Translations under genes and position numbers: made by a program
From: Parafrigoribacterium_A sp035571875
Lineage (GTDB): Bacteria; Actinomycetota; Actinomycetes; Actinomycetales; Microbacteriaceae
Direction of reading: 5' to 3'
Assembly (NCBI GenBank): GCA_035571875.1
Contig: DATNBR010000076.1
Location: 1 to 13,684 of the forward strand
DNA length: 13,684 nucleotides
The notes under the pieces: model-generated
Seen by the model: only the letters and a program-made list of their open reading frames with translations
What the model was told of the DNA's origin: nothing
Databases searched by the model: none
In this document: positions 1-6,522 of the stretch, piece after piece
Numbering within the stretch: position 1 is the stretch's first letter
Layout: the number at the start of each line of letters is the position of its first letter

Positions 1-1
1 C

Positions 2-433
2 GACGAGCTTCCCACCCTGGTGGGGCGGTCGTTCGGACCCTCGTCGTGGAGGCAGATCACGCAGGAGGAGGTGGCCGCCTTCGCCGAGCTCTCGGGAGAT
101 AAAAACCCGGTGCATCTCGATCCGGTGTTCGCCGCTGCGACACCGTTCGGTGGCACCATCGTGCACGGTTACCTCACGCTGAGCCTCGTTGTGCCGCTCA
201 TGGCCGAGGTGTTCGAGGTCACCAACATGGGTGTGGGCATCAACTACGGAATCGACCGCCTGCGCTTTCCGGCACCCGTTCTCGTCGGCAGCCGCGTGCG
301 CGTGGTCGGCGAGGTGCTCTCGGTTACGGAGGTCGCCGGCGGTTTCCAGGTCGCGCCGCGCGTGACCTTTGAGATCGAGGGTGGCACGAAGCCCGCCTGT
401 GTCGTCGACATGGTTCTCAGGTACTACCGGTGA
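2..433 (+). CDS. MaoC-family (R)-specific enoyl-CoA hydratase, 5' partial
   Basis: This is a hot-dog fold hydratase expected to add water across trans-2-enoyl-CoA in the cytoplasm. The hydratase-2 signature is visible as SGDKNPVHLD, with the Asp and His that form the catalytic pair in PhaJ/MaoC enzymes. It is followed by the usual GGTIVHGYLTLSL segment. The frame stays open to the left window edge and reads DELPTLVGRSFG before the first in-window GTG at 20. Family members normally start with a similar 'DEL-ALVG-LG-S-W' stretch, so I infer the true start is a few codons upstream of the window and GTG 20 is internal. The stop overlaps the start of the next gene by four bases (GTGA), which implies translational coupling. 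In this operon it would act after the acyl-CoA dehydrogenase and before the SDR. The exact substrate is unknown. Confidence 0.88.
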   Translation, partial: DELPTLVGRSFGPSSWRQITQEEVAAFAELSGDKNPVHLDPVFAAATPFGGTIVHGYLTLSLVVPLMAEVFEVTNMGVGINYGIDRLRFPAPVLVGSRVRVVGEVLSVTEVAGGFQVAPRVTFEIEGGTKPACVVDMVLRYYR

Positions 434-1356
434 GCGCCGAAGAAGGCGCCCCGATCGACCTCAGCGGTCGCGTCGCGGTTGTCACGGGCAGCGGCCGAGG
501 CCTCGGCCGTTCCTACGCTGTCGCACTCGCGAGCGCCGGCGCCGCCGTGGTCGTCAACGATGTCGATGCGGATGCCGCAGAAGAGACCGCGCGCCTCGTG
601 CGTTCCGCGGGCGGTCGCGCTGCAGTGGTCGTCGCGGCCGTCGGCACGACCGAGACCGCCGATCTCCTCGTCTCCACGGCCGTCGCCGAATTCGGCAGAC
701 TCGACGTGATGATCGCCAATGCCGGCGTTCTGCGCGACCGGGTCATGTGGAAGATGAGCGATGACGACTTCGACCTCGTCGTCTCCACCCACCTCCGCGG
801 CGCCTTCACCTGTGGCCGGGCGGCCGCCGTGCACTTCAAGGAAGCCGGGGAGGGCGGGCGCATCATCCTGATCGGTTCGCCCGCCGGCCAATTCGGCAGC
901 TTCGGACAGACGGCCTACGCCGCCTGCAAGGCCGGGATCGTCGCGATGGCGCGCACCTGGTCTCTCGAGCTCGCGCGCGCCGAGGTGACCGTGAACGCCG
1001 TCATCCCCACCGCCATGACGGCGATGACCGGCACCATGCCGATCTACGCCGAGGTCTACGAGAAGTTCCTCGCCGGCGAACCGCTGCCCCCGGTCATCCG
1101 TCGCGAGCACGCGCTCGGCTCCCCGGATGACGTCGCCGCCCTCATCGTCTGGCTCTCGTCCGCAGATGCGGCCTCGGTCACCGGTCAGGCGATCGGACTC
1201 GGGGGCGACCGCCTCACCCTCTACGCGCACCCTTCCGTGCTCGAGACGCGGGATGCCGATGGTGGTTGGACCGCCGCGGGCATCCGTGACGTGTGGAACA
1301 CCGAGCTCGCGGCTCACGCGCAGCCCTCCGGCCCGACCTTCGCTCCGCTGGACTGA
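430..1356 (+). CDS. SDR oxidoreductase, probable 3-hydroxyacyl-CoA dehydrogenase
   Basis: This is a 308-residue classical short-chain dehydrogenase. The cofactor motif TGSGRGLG is at residues 19-26, NAGV at 97-100, catalytic Ser at about 150 (IILIGS), and YAACK gives Tyr163 and Lys167. The ND after the second beta strand (VVVNDVD) has an acidic residue, which favours NAD over NADP. The layout, with 'VVNDVD', 'DRVMWKMSDDDFD' and a longer C-terminus than FabG (about 250 residues), resembles the dehydrogenase domain of peroxisomal multifunctional enzyme 2. That enzyme oxidises (R)-3-hydroxyacyl-CoA, which fits a MaoC hydratase directly upstream. The GTG start overlaps the upstream stop by four bases and no strong Shine-Dalgarno is visible, so initiation is probably coupled. 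A FabG-type reductase or an alcohol dehydrogenase of a ring compound are the alternatives. Confidence 0.88.
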   Translation: MSAEEGAPIDLSGRVAVVTGSGRGLGRSYAVALASAGAAVVVNDVDADAAEETARLVRSAGGRAAVVVAAVGTTETADLLVSTAVAEFGRLDVMIANAGVLRDRVMWKMSDDDFDLVVSTHLRGAFTCGRAAAVHFKEAGEGGRIILIGSPAGQFGSFGQTAYAACKAGIVAMARTWSLELARAEVTVNAVIPTAMTAMTGTMPIYAEVYEKFLAGEPLPPVIRREHALGSPDDVAALIVWLSSADAASVTGQAIGLGGDRLTLYAHPSVLETRDADGGWTAAGIRDVWNTELAAHAQPSGPTFAPLD

Positions 1357-1361
1357 GCGCG

Positions 1362-2972
1362 ATGGACGGTCACTACGTCGACCTGTGGCACCGCATCGCG
1401 ATGGAGGCGCCCGACGAGCCCGCGGTCGTCACGGTGGGGGAGGCCACGCTGAGCCGGGCCGAGTTCGATGAGGCCGGCGCGAGATTCGCCGCGCTGCTGA
1501 CAGAGCTCGGCATCGCGCGCGACGACAAGGTGTCCATCCTGCTGCACAACCGACCGGAGTGGCTCATCACCTTCGCCGGTTCGCTGAGGATCGGCGTCGT
1601 GCCGGTCTCGCTGAACTTCCGCTATCGGGCGCGTGAGGTGGCGGCCCTGCTCGAGGATTCGGACTCTGCGGCGCTCGTCTACGCAGCAAGCCTCGCGGGT
1701 GTCGTGGCGGAGGCGGTGGAACTACTCGGTCGCCCGATCGCCCTGCTGCAGGTGCAGGATGTCGACGCACCGCTGCTTCCGGGAGCGCTCGACTTCGCGG
1801 ACTATGCGAGCCGTGCGCCGCTGCCGTACGAGAATCCGGTCGACAGCGACTTCTTCATGTACACCGGTGGCACCACGGGCACACCGCGGGCGGCCGTCTG
1901 GAGCGTGCAGCAGATGCTGACGATGCAGGTCTACAACGCCTACGTCACGGCGGGGCTGCCCCAGCCGAAGAGCGCGGATGACGTCGTGCGACTGGCGACC
2001 GGACCGAAGGCGCGGCACATGGTCGCCCTCGCGCTCTCGCCGTACATGCACGGCACCGCGCTCACGACCGTGATCAACGCGCTCCTGGTCGGCGGCACAG
2101 TCGTCGTGCTTCCCACGGCGCGCTTCGACCCGCGGCAGGCGATTCGCGCGATCGTCGACGAGGGCGTCACGCGGGTGGCGGTGGCGGGCGACGCCATCGC
2201 GATCCCCCTGCTCGAGGCGGCGGAGGCAGAGGGCATCCTCGCCCTGCCGGAGTTGACATCCGTGCTCTCCTCCGGCATGCGCTTCAGCGACTCGACGAAG
2301 CGACAGCTGCACGCGCTCGCCCCGAACCTCGTGATCACCGACATCCTCGCCTCGACCGAGGGTGGCGCTGTCGGGCTAGGCATCACCCGTTCGGCCGACG
2401 AGGTTCCCGCTCTGTTCCAGCTCACGCCCGGCACGGTCGTCCTCGACGAGAACCTCGACGAAGTGCAGCAGATACCCGGGTCGGTCGGCAAGATCGCCTT
2501 CACCGGGGGCATGCCGAAGGGGTATTACAAGGATGCCGAGAAGACTGCCGCGAACTTCGTCGAGATCCGCGGGAGGCGGCACATCATCCCCGGCGATCTC
2601 GTGCGCATCGTCGACGACCAGGGTCGCATCGAACTGCTCGGCCGCGGCGCCACCGTCGTGAATTCCGGCGGCGAGAAGATCTATCCGGCCGAGGTCGAGG
2701 AGTCGATCCTGGGGTTTCCCGGCGTCGTCGACGCGATGGTCTTCGGAGTTCCCGATTCGCGCTGGGGCGAACTCGTCGCGACCGCAGTCGCGGTCGCCGA
2801 CCCGGCGACCTTCGATGTCGCAGCCCTCACTGCCCATGTCGGAGCGGAACTCGCCGGCTATAAGAAGCCGCGCAGGGTTCTCGTGCTGCGCGATCTCGAG
2901 CGCACGGGCACAGGTAAAGTCGACCTCGCCAAGCTTCGGCAACGCACCCTCGAGGATGGAGTATCGGCGTGA
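1362..2972 (+). CDS. AMP-forming acyl-CoA synthetase (FadD-like)
   Basis: This ANL-superfamily enzyme is expected to activate a carboxylic acid to its acyl-CoA using ATP and CoA. I chose ATG 1362, five bases after the SDR stop, giving 536 residues. A longer reading from GTG 1293 would overlap the SDR by 64 bases and add a sequence unlike the family. Motif A3 is YTGGTTGTPR at 167-176, where the usual Lys-Gly after Pro is Arg-Ala. Motif A8 is VNSGGEKIYPAEVEE (Asn434 to Lys439), and the A10 catalytic Lys is K519 in RTGTGKVD. The YTGGTTG form is typical of actinobacterial FadD-like ligases linked to steroid, terpenoid or fatty-acid breakdown. The acid substrate cannot be read from the sequence. 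The stop overlaps the amidohydrolase start by four bases. Confidence 0.92.
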   Translation: MDGHYVDLWHRIAMEAPDEPAVVTVGEATLSRAEFDEAGARFAALLTELGIARDDKVSILLHNRPEWLITFAGSLRIGVVPVSLNFRYRAREVAALLEDSDSAALVYAASLAGVVAEAVELLGRPIALLQVQDVDAPLLPGALDFADYASRAPLPYENPVDSDFFMYTGGTTGTPRAAVWSVQQMLTMQVYNAYVTAGLPQPKSADDVVRLATGPKARHMVALALSPYMHGTALTTVINALLVGGTVVVLPTARFDPRQAIRAIVDEGVTRVAVAGDAIAIPLLEAAEAEGILALPELTSVLSSGMRFSDSTKRQLHALAPNLVITDILASTEGGAVGLGITRSADEVPALFQLTPGTVVLDENLDEVQQIPGSVGKIAFTGGMPKGYYKDAEKTAANFVEIRGRRHIIPGDLVRIVDDQGRIELLGRGATVVNSGGEKIYPAEVEESILGFPGVVDAMVFGVPDSRWGELVATAVAVADPATFDVAALTAHVGAELAGYKKPRRVLVLRDLERTGTGKVDLAKLRQRTLEDGVSA

Positions 2973-3853
2973 CTCGCTATGAAACTGCGGTAAATCCGGA
3001 ACGAATCACCGCGATCGACACGCACGTGCACGTGCAGTTCGACTCGACCGGTCGCCGCGCGCTGCCGGATGACCTGCTCGACGCCATGGACGCATACTTC
3101 GGCCATGCGCCCCGCGCACTGTCGGTGGACGAGCTCGCCGACTACTACCGCGAGCGCTCGATGGCCGCGGTCGTGTTCACGGTGGATGCGCGCACCCAAC
3201 TGGGAGTGGCGCCGAACAGCAGCGTCGAGATCGCGGAGGGCGCGGCGCGCCATCCGGATGTGCTCATCCCGTTCGGCAGCGTCGATCCACGCACCGGCGC
3301 CGACGCGATCGCGCTTGCGAGAACGCTCGTCAACGAGCACGGGGTTCGAGGCTTCAAGTTCCACCCCACCGTGCAGGGCTTCGACCCCTCCGCCGAGGAG
3401 TTCGCGCCGCTGTGGGCGGCTATCGAGCAACTCGGCGTGCCGATCGTCGTGCACACGGGGCAGACGGGTGTCGGCGCCGGGCTCCCCGGTGGCTACGGTC
3501 TCAAGCTGCGCTACTCCAACCCGATCCTGCTCGATGACGTCGCCGCCGACTTCCCGGGCCTCACGATCATCCTCGCCCACCCCTCCGTGCCGTGGCAGGA
3601 CGAGGCCCTGGCGATGGCCACGCACAAGTCGAACGTGTACATCGACCTGTCCGGTTGGTCGCCCAAGTACTTTTCGCCCGCGCTCGTGCGCCAGGCCGGC
3701 ACCATCCTGCAAGACAAGATGCTCTTCGGATCGGACTATCCGGCACTGACGCCGGAGCGATGGCTGGGCGATTTCGCGGCCCTCGACATCAAGGATGCCG
3801 CCCGGCCGAAGATCCTGAAAGAGAACGCGGTACGGTTGCTCGGGTTGTCATGA
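2969..3853 (+). CDS. Amidohydrolase family 2 metal-dependent hydrolase/decarboxylase
   Basis: This is a 294-residue TIM-barrel protein of the amidohydrolase-2 (ACMSD-like) family. Candidate metal and catalytic residues are all present: His19 and His21 (IDTHVH), His132 (GFKFHPT), His162 (VVHTGQTG), His204 (LAHPS) and Asp256 (FGSDYP). Known members decarboxylate aminocarboxymuconate semialdehyde, gamma-resorcylate and related acids, or hydrolyse lactones and C-C bonds. There is no signal peptide, so it is cytoplasmic. The GTG start overlaps the ligase stop (GTGA) and its own stop overlaps the acyl-CoA dehydrogenase start (ATGA), so it is embedded in the beta-oxidation-like operon and probably performs a dedicated step. 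Possible roles are decarboxylation, ring or lactone opening, or release of a leaving group, but nothing in the sequence decides between them. Confidence 0.85.
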   Translation: MTRYETAVNPERITAIDTHVHVQFDSTGRRALPDDLLDAMDAYFGHAPRALSVDELADYYRERSMAAVVFTVDARTQLGVAPNSSVEIAEGAARHPDVLIPFGSVDPRTGADAIALARTLVNEHGVRGFKFHPTVQGFDPSAEEFAPLWAAIEQLGVPIVVHTGQTGVGAGLPGGYGLKLRYSNPILLDDVAADFPGLTIILAHPSVPWQDEALAMATHKSNVYIDLSGWSPKYFSPALVRQAGTILQDKMLFGSDYPALTPERWLGDFAALDIKDAARPKILKENAVRLLGLS

Positions 3854-5031
3854 CAGCCCTCTACCCGGTGTCTGACCTCTACGGCTTCGCGGAACTGCTC
3901 ACCGGGGCCGAGGTGGCGAAGCTTCGTTCCCTGCGCGAGGTGCTCGACGCGCAGCTGAAGCCGGTGCTCGCCGAACACTGGGAGCGCGCGGAGTCGCCCG
4001 TGCAGCTCAGGCTGCCGCTGCGCGATCTGCGACTCGTCGACGACCCCTCGATCCTCGGGCCCGATGGTCGCTCGCGCGCCCTCTACAACGGGTTCCGTAA
4101 CTTCGAGTTCTCACGCACGGATGTCGGCACGGGCATGCTTTACCACGGTCAGGTCGCGATGTTCCGTGAGCTCGTGCGTCAGGGCGGGAGCCCGGAGCAG
4201 GTCGAGGCCTGGGACGCGAAGATCGTCGCGTTCGAGATGACCGGATGCTTCGCGCTCACCGAGCCCGACCATGGCTCCGATGTCGCGCGCGGTCTCGAGA
4301 CCACCGCGAGGCGAGACGGCGGTGGCTGGATCCTCAACGGCCGCAAGCGTTGGATAGGCAACGCGGCCCACTCGGAGTATGTCGCCGTGTTCGCCAGGGA
4401 CGTCGCCGACGACCAGGTGAAGGTCTTCCTGGCCCGCACCGACGCCCCAGGGATGACGCTCACGACGATTCAACGGAAGGCCGCGTTACGCACTGTGACG
4501 AACTCCGATATCGCGCTCGACGATGTCGCCGTGCCCGAGTCGCACCGTCTGCAGAAGATTGCATCCTTCGCGGATGTCTCGGCACTGTTTCGCACGCTGC
4601 GGCCCGATGTCGCGTGGATCGCTGCCGGCGCGCAGGCCGGCGCCTATGAGGCGGCTCTCGCCTACGCGCTCGAGCGCAAGCAGTTCGGTCGCCCGATCGC
4701 CGGATTCCAACTCGTCCAGGACAAGCTCGTGCGCATGCTCGGCAACATCACGGCGTCGCTGGGAATGGCGGTGCGACTGGCCGAGCGCAGGCAGGAGGGC
4801 ATCGAGCGGGACGAGGATTCCGCCATGGCAAAGCTGTGGATCGCCGACCGTCTGCGCGAGACCGTCGCGCTCGCACGCGAGATCGTCGGAGGCAACGGAA
4901 TCGTCATCGACCACGACGTCGCCCGCTTCTTCACTGACGCCGAGGCCATCTACACCTACGAGGGAACACGCGAGATGAACACCCTCATCGTGGGCCGCGC
5001 CGTGACCGGACTGAGCGCTTTCGTTCGCTGA
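3850..5031 (+). CDS. Acyl-CoA dehydrogenase, ACX4/glutaryl-CoA dehydrogenase-like
   Basis: This FAD flavoprotein is expected to introduce the alpha,beta double bond into an acyl-CoA. ATG 3850, overlapping the upstream stop as ATGA, gives 393 residues, the normal family length; longer readings in this frame are inside the amidohydrolase gene. The FAD/substrate motif CFALTEPDHGSD is at 133-144, GRKRWIGNA at about 164-172, ERKQFGRPI follows in the helical domain, and the catalytic base is Glu371 in YTYEGTREMN. From memory, the run of motifs (CFALTEPD-GSD, KRWIGN, VQNG/VTNSDI, LGGNGI, IYTYEGT-NTL--GR-VTG) is closest to plant short-chain acyl-CoA oxidase ACX4 and to glutaryl-CoA dehydrogenase. It could therefore be a short-chain dehydrogenase, an oxidase, or a decarboxylating glutaryl-type enzyme. 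It is the last gene of the operon. Confidence 0.9.
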   Translation: MTALYPVSDLYGFAELLTGAEVAKLRSLREVLDAQLKPVLAEHWERAESPVQLRLPLRDLRLVDDPSILGPDGRSRALYNGFRNFEFSRTDVGTGMLYHGQVAMFRELVRQGGSPEQVEAWDAKIVAFEMTGCFALTEPDHGSDVARGLETTARRDGGGWILNGRKRWIGNAAHSEYVAVFARDVADDQVKVFLARTDAPGMTLTTIQRKAALRTVTNSDIALDDVAVPESHRLQKIASFADVSALFRTLRPDVAWIAAGAQAGAYEAALAYALERKQFGRPIAGFQLVQDKLVRMLGNITASLGMAVRLAERRQEGIERDEDSAMAKLWIADRLRETVALAREIVGGNGIVIDHDVARFFTDAEAIYTYEGTREMNTLIVGRAVTGLSAFVR

Positions 5032-5045
5032 GGAGGGGCTTTCCC

Positions 5046-5072
5046 GAAACCCTTGCCGCTGCGTAGGGTTTC
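5046..5072. promoter_or_regulatory. Inverted repeat, candidate operator (or terminator)
   Basis: GAAACCCT (5046-5053) and AGGGTTTC (5065-5072) are perfect 8-base inverted arms separated by 11 bases. The repeat begins 14 bases after the acyl-CoA dehydrogenase stop and covers the -35 box and most of the spacer of the candidate promoter at 5053-5081. Symmetric arms over a promoter suggest a repressor site controlling the transporter genes. No T-run follows the second arm, which argues against a classical intrinsic terminator, although stem-loops without T-runs occur in actinobacteria. Confidence 0.5.
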
Positions 5073-5081
5073 AGGTAGCCT
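5053..5081 (+). promoter_or_regulatory. Candidate promoter of the transporter operon
   Basis: TTGCCG (5053-5058) and TAGCCT (5076-5081) are separated by exactly 17 bases and match three or four of six positions of each sigma-70-type consensus. Transcription would start near 5088, leaving a leader of about 200 bases before the binding-protein gene. The inverted repeat at 5046-5072 overlaps it. No other candidate in the gap is clearly better. Confidence 0.4.
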
Positions 5082-5121
5082 GAGACACACCTCGGCGGCC
5101 CCACCGTCGAATTGCATCATC

Positions 5122-5131
5122 TCAACGAAGA
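5122..5131 (+). repeat. Direct repeat TCAACGAAGA, copy 1
   Basis: TCAACGAAGA occurs here and again at 5261-5270. In both cases the next ATG lies exactly 15 bases after the repeat (5147 and 5286), with a Shine-Dalgarno in between. The sequence on either side is not conserved, so this looks like a functional or duplicated translation-initiation element, but a 10-base match could be chance. Confidence 0.55.
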
Positions 5132-5146
5132 GACGTTAGGAGAGCA

Positions 5147-5179
5147 ATGGAACCAGCATCTGCTCACCGTCGGCCTTGA
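5147..5179 (+). CDS. Possible ten-codon leader peptide ORF
   Basis: A short ORF, MEPASAHRRP, lies in the leader of the transporter operon. It is preceded by a strong Shine-Dalgarno, TAGGAG at 5137-5142, four bases before its ATG, which is better than that of most genes in this window. It ends with TGA 107 bases before the binding-protein gene. A leader peptide that senses ribosome movement is one reading. No competing terminator/antiterminator pair is obvious downstream, so translation of this ORF is a hypothesis. Confidence 0.25.
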   Translation: MEPASAHRRP

Positions 5180-5222
5180 CACCGCCCGTACGTCGAGGCA
5201 ATGATCTCAATACACAGGAATC

Positions 5223-5233
5223 CTGATATTCAG
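5223..5233. repeat. Short A/T-rich palindrome in the operon leader
   Basis: CTGA-TAT-TCAG (5223-5233) is a small symmetric element in the most A/T-rich part of this otherwise G/C-rich gap. Its flanks extend imperfectly (GGA...TCC, 5217-5238). It could fold as a weak hairpin about 40 bases upstream of the binding-protein Shine-Dalgarno, or be a protein site. Support is limited to the symmetry. Confidence 0.25.
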
Positions 5234-5260
5234 TATCCCTGAGTGTCCCGCCACCATAGT

Positions 5261-5270
5261 TCAACGAAGA
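5261..5270 (+). repeat. Direct repeat TCAACGAAGA, copy 2
   Basis: This is an exact second copy of the element at 5122-5131. It sits 15 bases before ATG 5286 of the binding-protein gene, with GGAG at 5275-5278 as the Shine-Dalgarno between repeat and start. Start-to-start distance between the copies is 139 bases. Confidence 0.55.
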
Positions 5271-5285
5271 ATGTGGAGTGTTTGA

Positions 5286-6515
5286 ATGAAGAAGATCGCA
5301 ATCGCGGCCACAGCCGCAGCCATGCTCGTCCTCTCAGGATGCAGCGTCACCGGAGGTGGTGGAGACACGGCACCCTCCGCCAAAGACAAGTCTCCGATCC
5401 AGGTCGGAGTGATCCTTCCCCAGTCCGGCCCGTACACGATCCTCGGCGCTCCGCAGACGGATGCGCTCAAGCTCGAGGTCGACAAGGTCAACAAGGCGGG
5501 CGGCGTCAACGGACGCCAGATCAAGCTCACCATCCGCGACGACACCAGTGACCCCACGGTGTCGGTGCAGCTCTACAACGAGCTCGCCGAGACGGGCAAG
5601 TACGACGCGATGATCTCGTCGTCCCGCACCGCCAACTCGCAGGCCGTCGGTCCCTCCGCACTCCAGTACGAGATCCCGACCCTCGCCCTCGGCCCCGTCA
5701 ACGCCTTTGCGAATGGCAGCAACCCGTGGGACTTCGTCATCCCCACCACGGGAGCCGTGAACGCCGAGGCCCAGATCAAGTACTTCAAGGACGAGGGACT
5801 CAAGAAGATCGCCATCGCCTTCATCGACGGTGACGCCTACGGACAAGACGGCCAGGACTCGTTGGCCAAATTCGGTCCGAAGTACGGCATCGACACCGTG
5901 TTCTCACAGGGCTACGACCCGGCGACCACCGACTTCACGCCGCTCATCCAGAACGTGCTCGCGAGCGGCGCAGACGCGTTCTGGGTCTGGGGTTCGGGTC
6001 CGACGCCGTCGATCATCACCGCCCAGTGGGCGGCCGCCGCGGCAAACAGCAAGACTCAGCTGTTCATGACCGCGTCGCAGGCCTCCAACCTGTACTCCTA
6101 CAAGGACGGCAAGCCTGTCGCGGCGACGAACGGCGTACACCTGAGCAGCAACATCGCCGTCGTCGGACCTCAGCTGCCCGACAGTGACCTGAAGACGATG
6201 GTCGCCGACTTCGCGAAGCGCTGGTCCGCACTCGGAAATGACCAGTACGAGTACCCGCCGCAGTTCGCGTTCGAGGCAGCGAAGGCCATTCAGGTGCTGG
6301 CGGCCGGGGTCAAGGCTGCGGGCTCCACCGATCACAAGAAGCTGCGCGATGCGATCGAGGGACTCGACATCCTGACCTACACCGGCCAGACCAAGTACTC
6401 GGCGAAGGACCACGTGGGTCTCACGCCGGACTGGATCGCCATTGACACGGTCAAGGATGGAAACTTCATCGCGACTGACTACTCGGTGGCCAAGTTCAAA
6501 GAACTGCTGAAGTAG
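5286..6515 (+). CDS. Liv-type ABC transporter substrate-binding lipoprotein
   Basis: This is a 409-residue extracytoplasmic solute receptor of the Peripla_BP_6/LivJ-LivK family. A basic start (MKKIAIA), a hydrophobic stretch and the lipobox LSGC put the lipid-modified Cys at residue 19, so it should be anchored to the outer face of the membrane. After a Gly-rich linker, the mature fold begins at IQVGVILPQSGPY. Further family landmarks are DALKLEVDKVNKAGGVNGRQIKL, IRDDTSDP, and the second lobe beginning KKIAIAFIDGDAYG. ATG 5286 follows GGAG by seven bases. Relatives bind branched-chain amino acids, amides, urea, aromatic acids or other carboxylates. The adjoining CoA-ligase operon suggests a carboxylate here, which is inference. 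It is the first gene of a five-gene import operon. Confidence 0.93.
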   Translation: MKKIAIAATAAAMLVLSGCSVTGGGGDTAPSAKDKSPIQVGVILPQSGPYTILGAPQTDALKLEVDKVNKAGGVNGRQIKLTIRDDTSDPTVSVQLYNELAETGKYDAMISSSRTANSQAVGPSALQYEIPTLALGPVNAFANGSNPWDFVIPTTGAVNAEAQIKYFKDEGLKKIAIAFIDGDAYGQDGQDSLAKFGPKYGIDTVFSQGYDPATTDFTPLIQNVLASGADAFWVWGSGPTPSIITAQWAAAAANSKTQLFMTASQASNLYSYKDGKPVAATNGVHLSSNIAVVGPQLPDSDLKTMVADFAKRWSALGNDQYEYPPQFAFEAAKAIQVLAAGVKAAGSTDHKKLRDAIEGLDILTYTGQTKYSAKDHVGLTPDWIAIDTVKDGNFIATDYSVAKFKELLK

Positions 6516-6522
6516 CTGCCCC

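Noticed and set aside
20..433. GTG 20 as the start of the MaoC hydratase
   Set aside because: The frame is open to the left edge and DELPTLVGRSFG before it looks like the usual family N-terminus, so the gene most likely begins outside the window.
424..1317. Long - strand ORF opposite the SDR gene (297 codons)
   Set aside because: It is an Arg/Gly/Asp-rich shadow of the SDR gene, as is common in high-GC DNA, with no domain or plausible start context.
5271..5285. Four-codon ORF (MWSV) ending directly at the binding-protein ATG
   Set aside because: It has no Shine-Dalgarno of its own and overlaps the Shine-Dalgarno of the real gene, so it is probably incidental.
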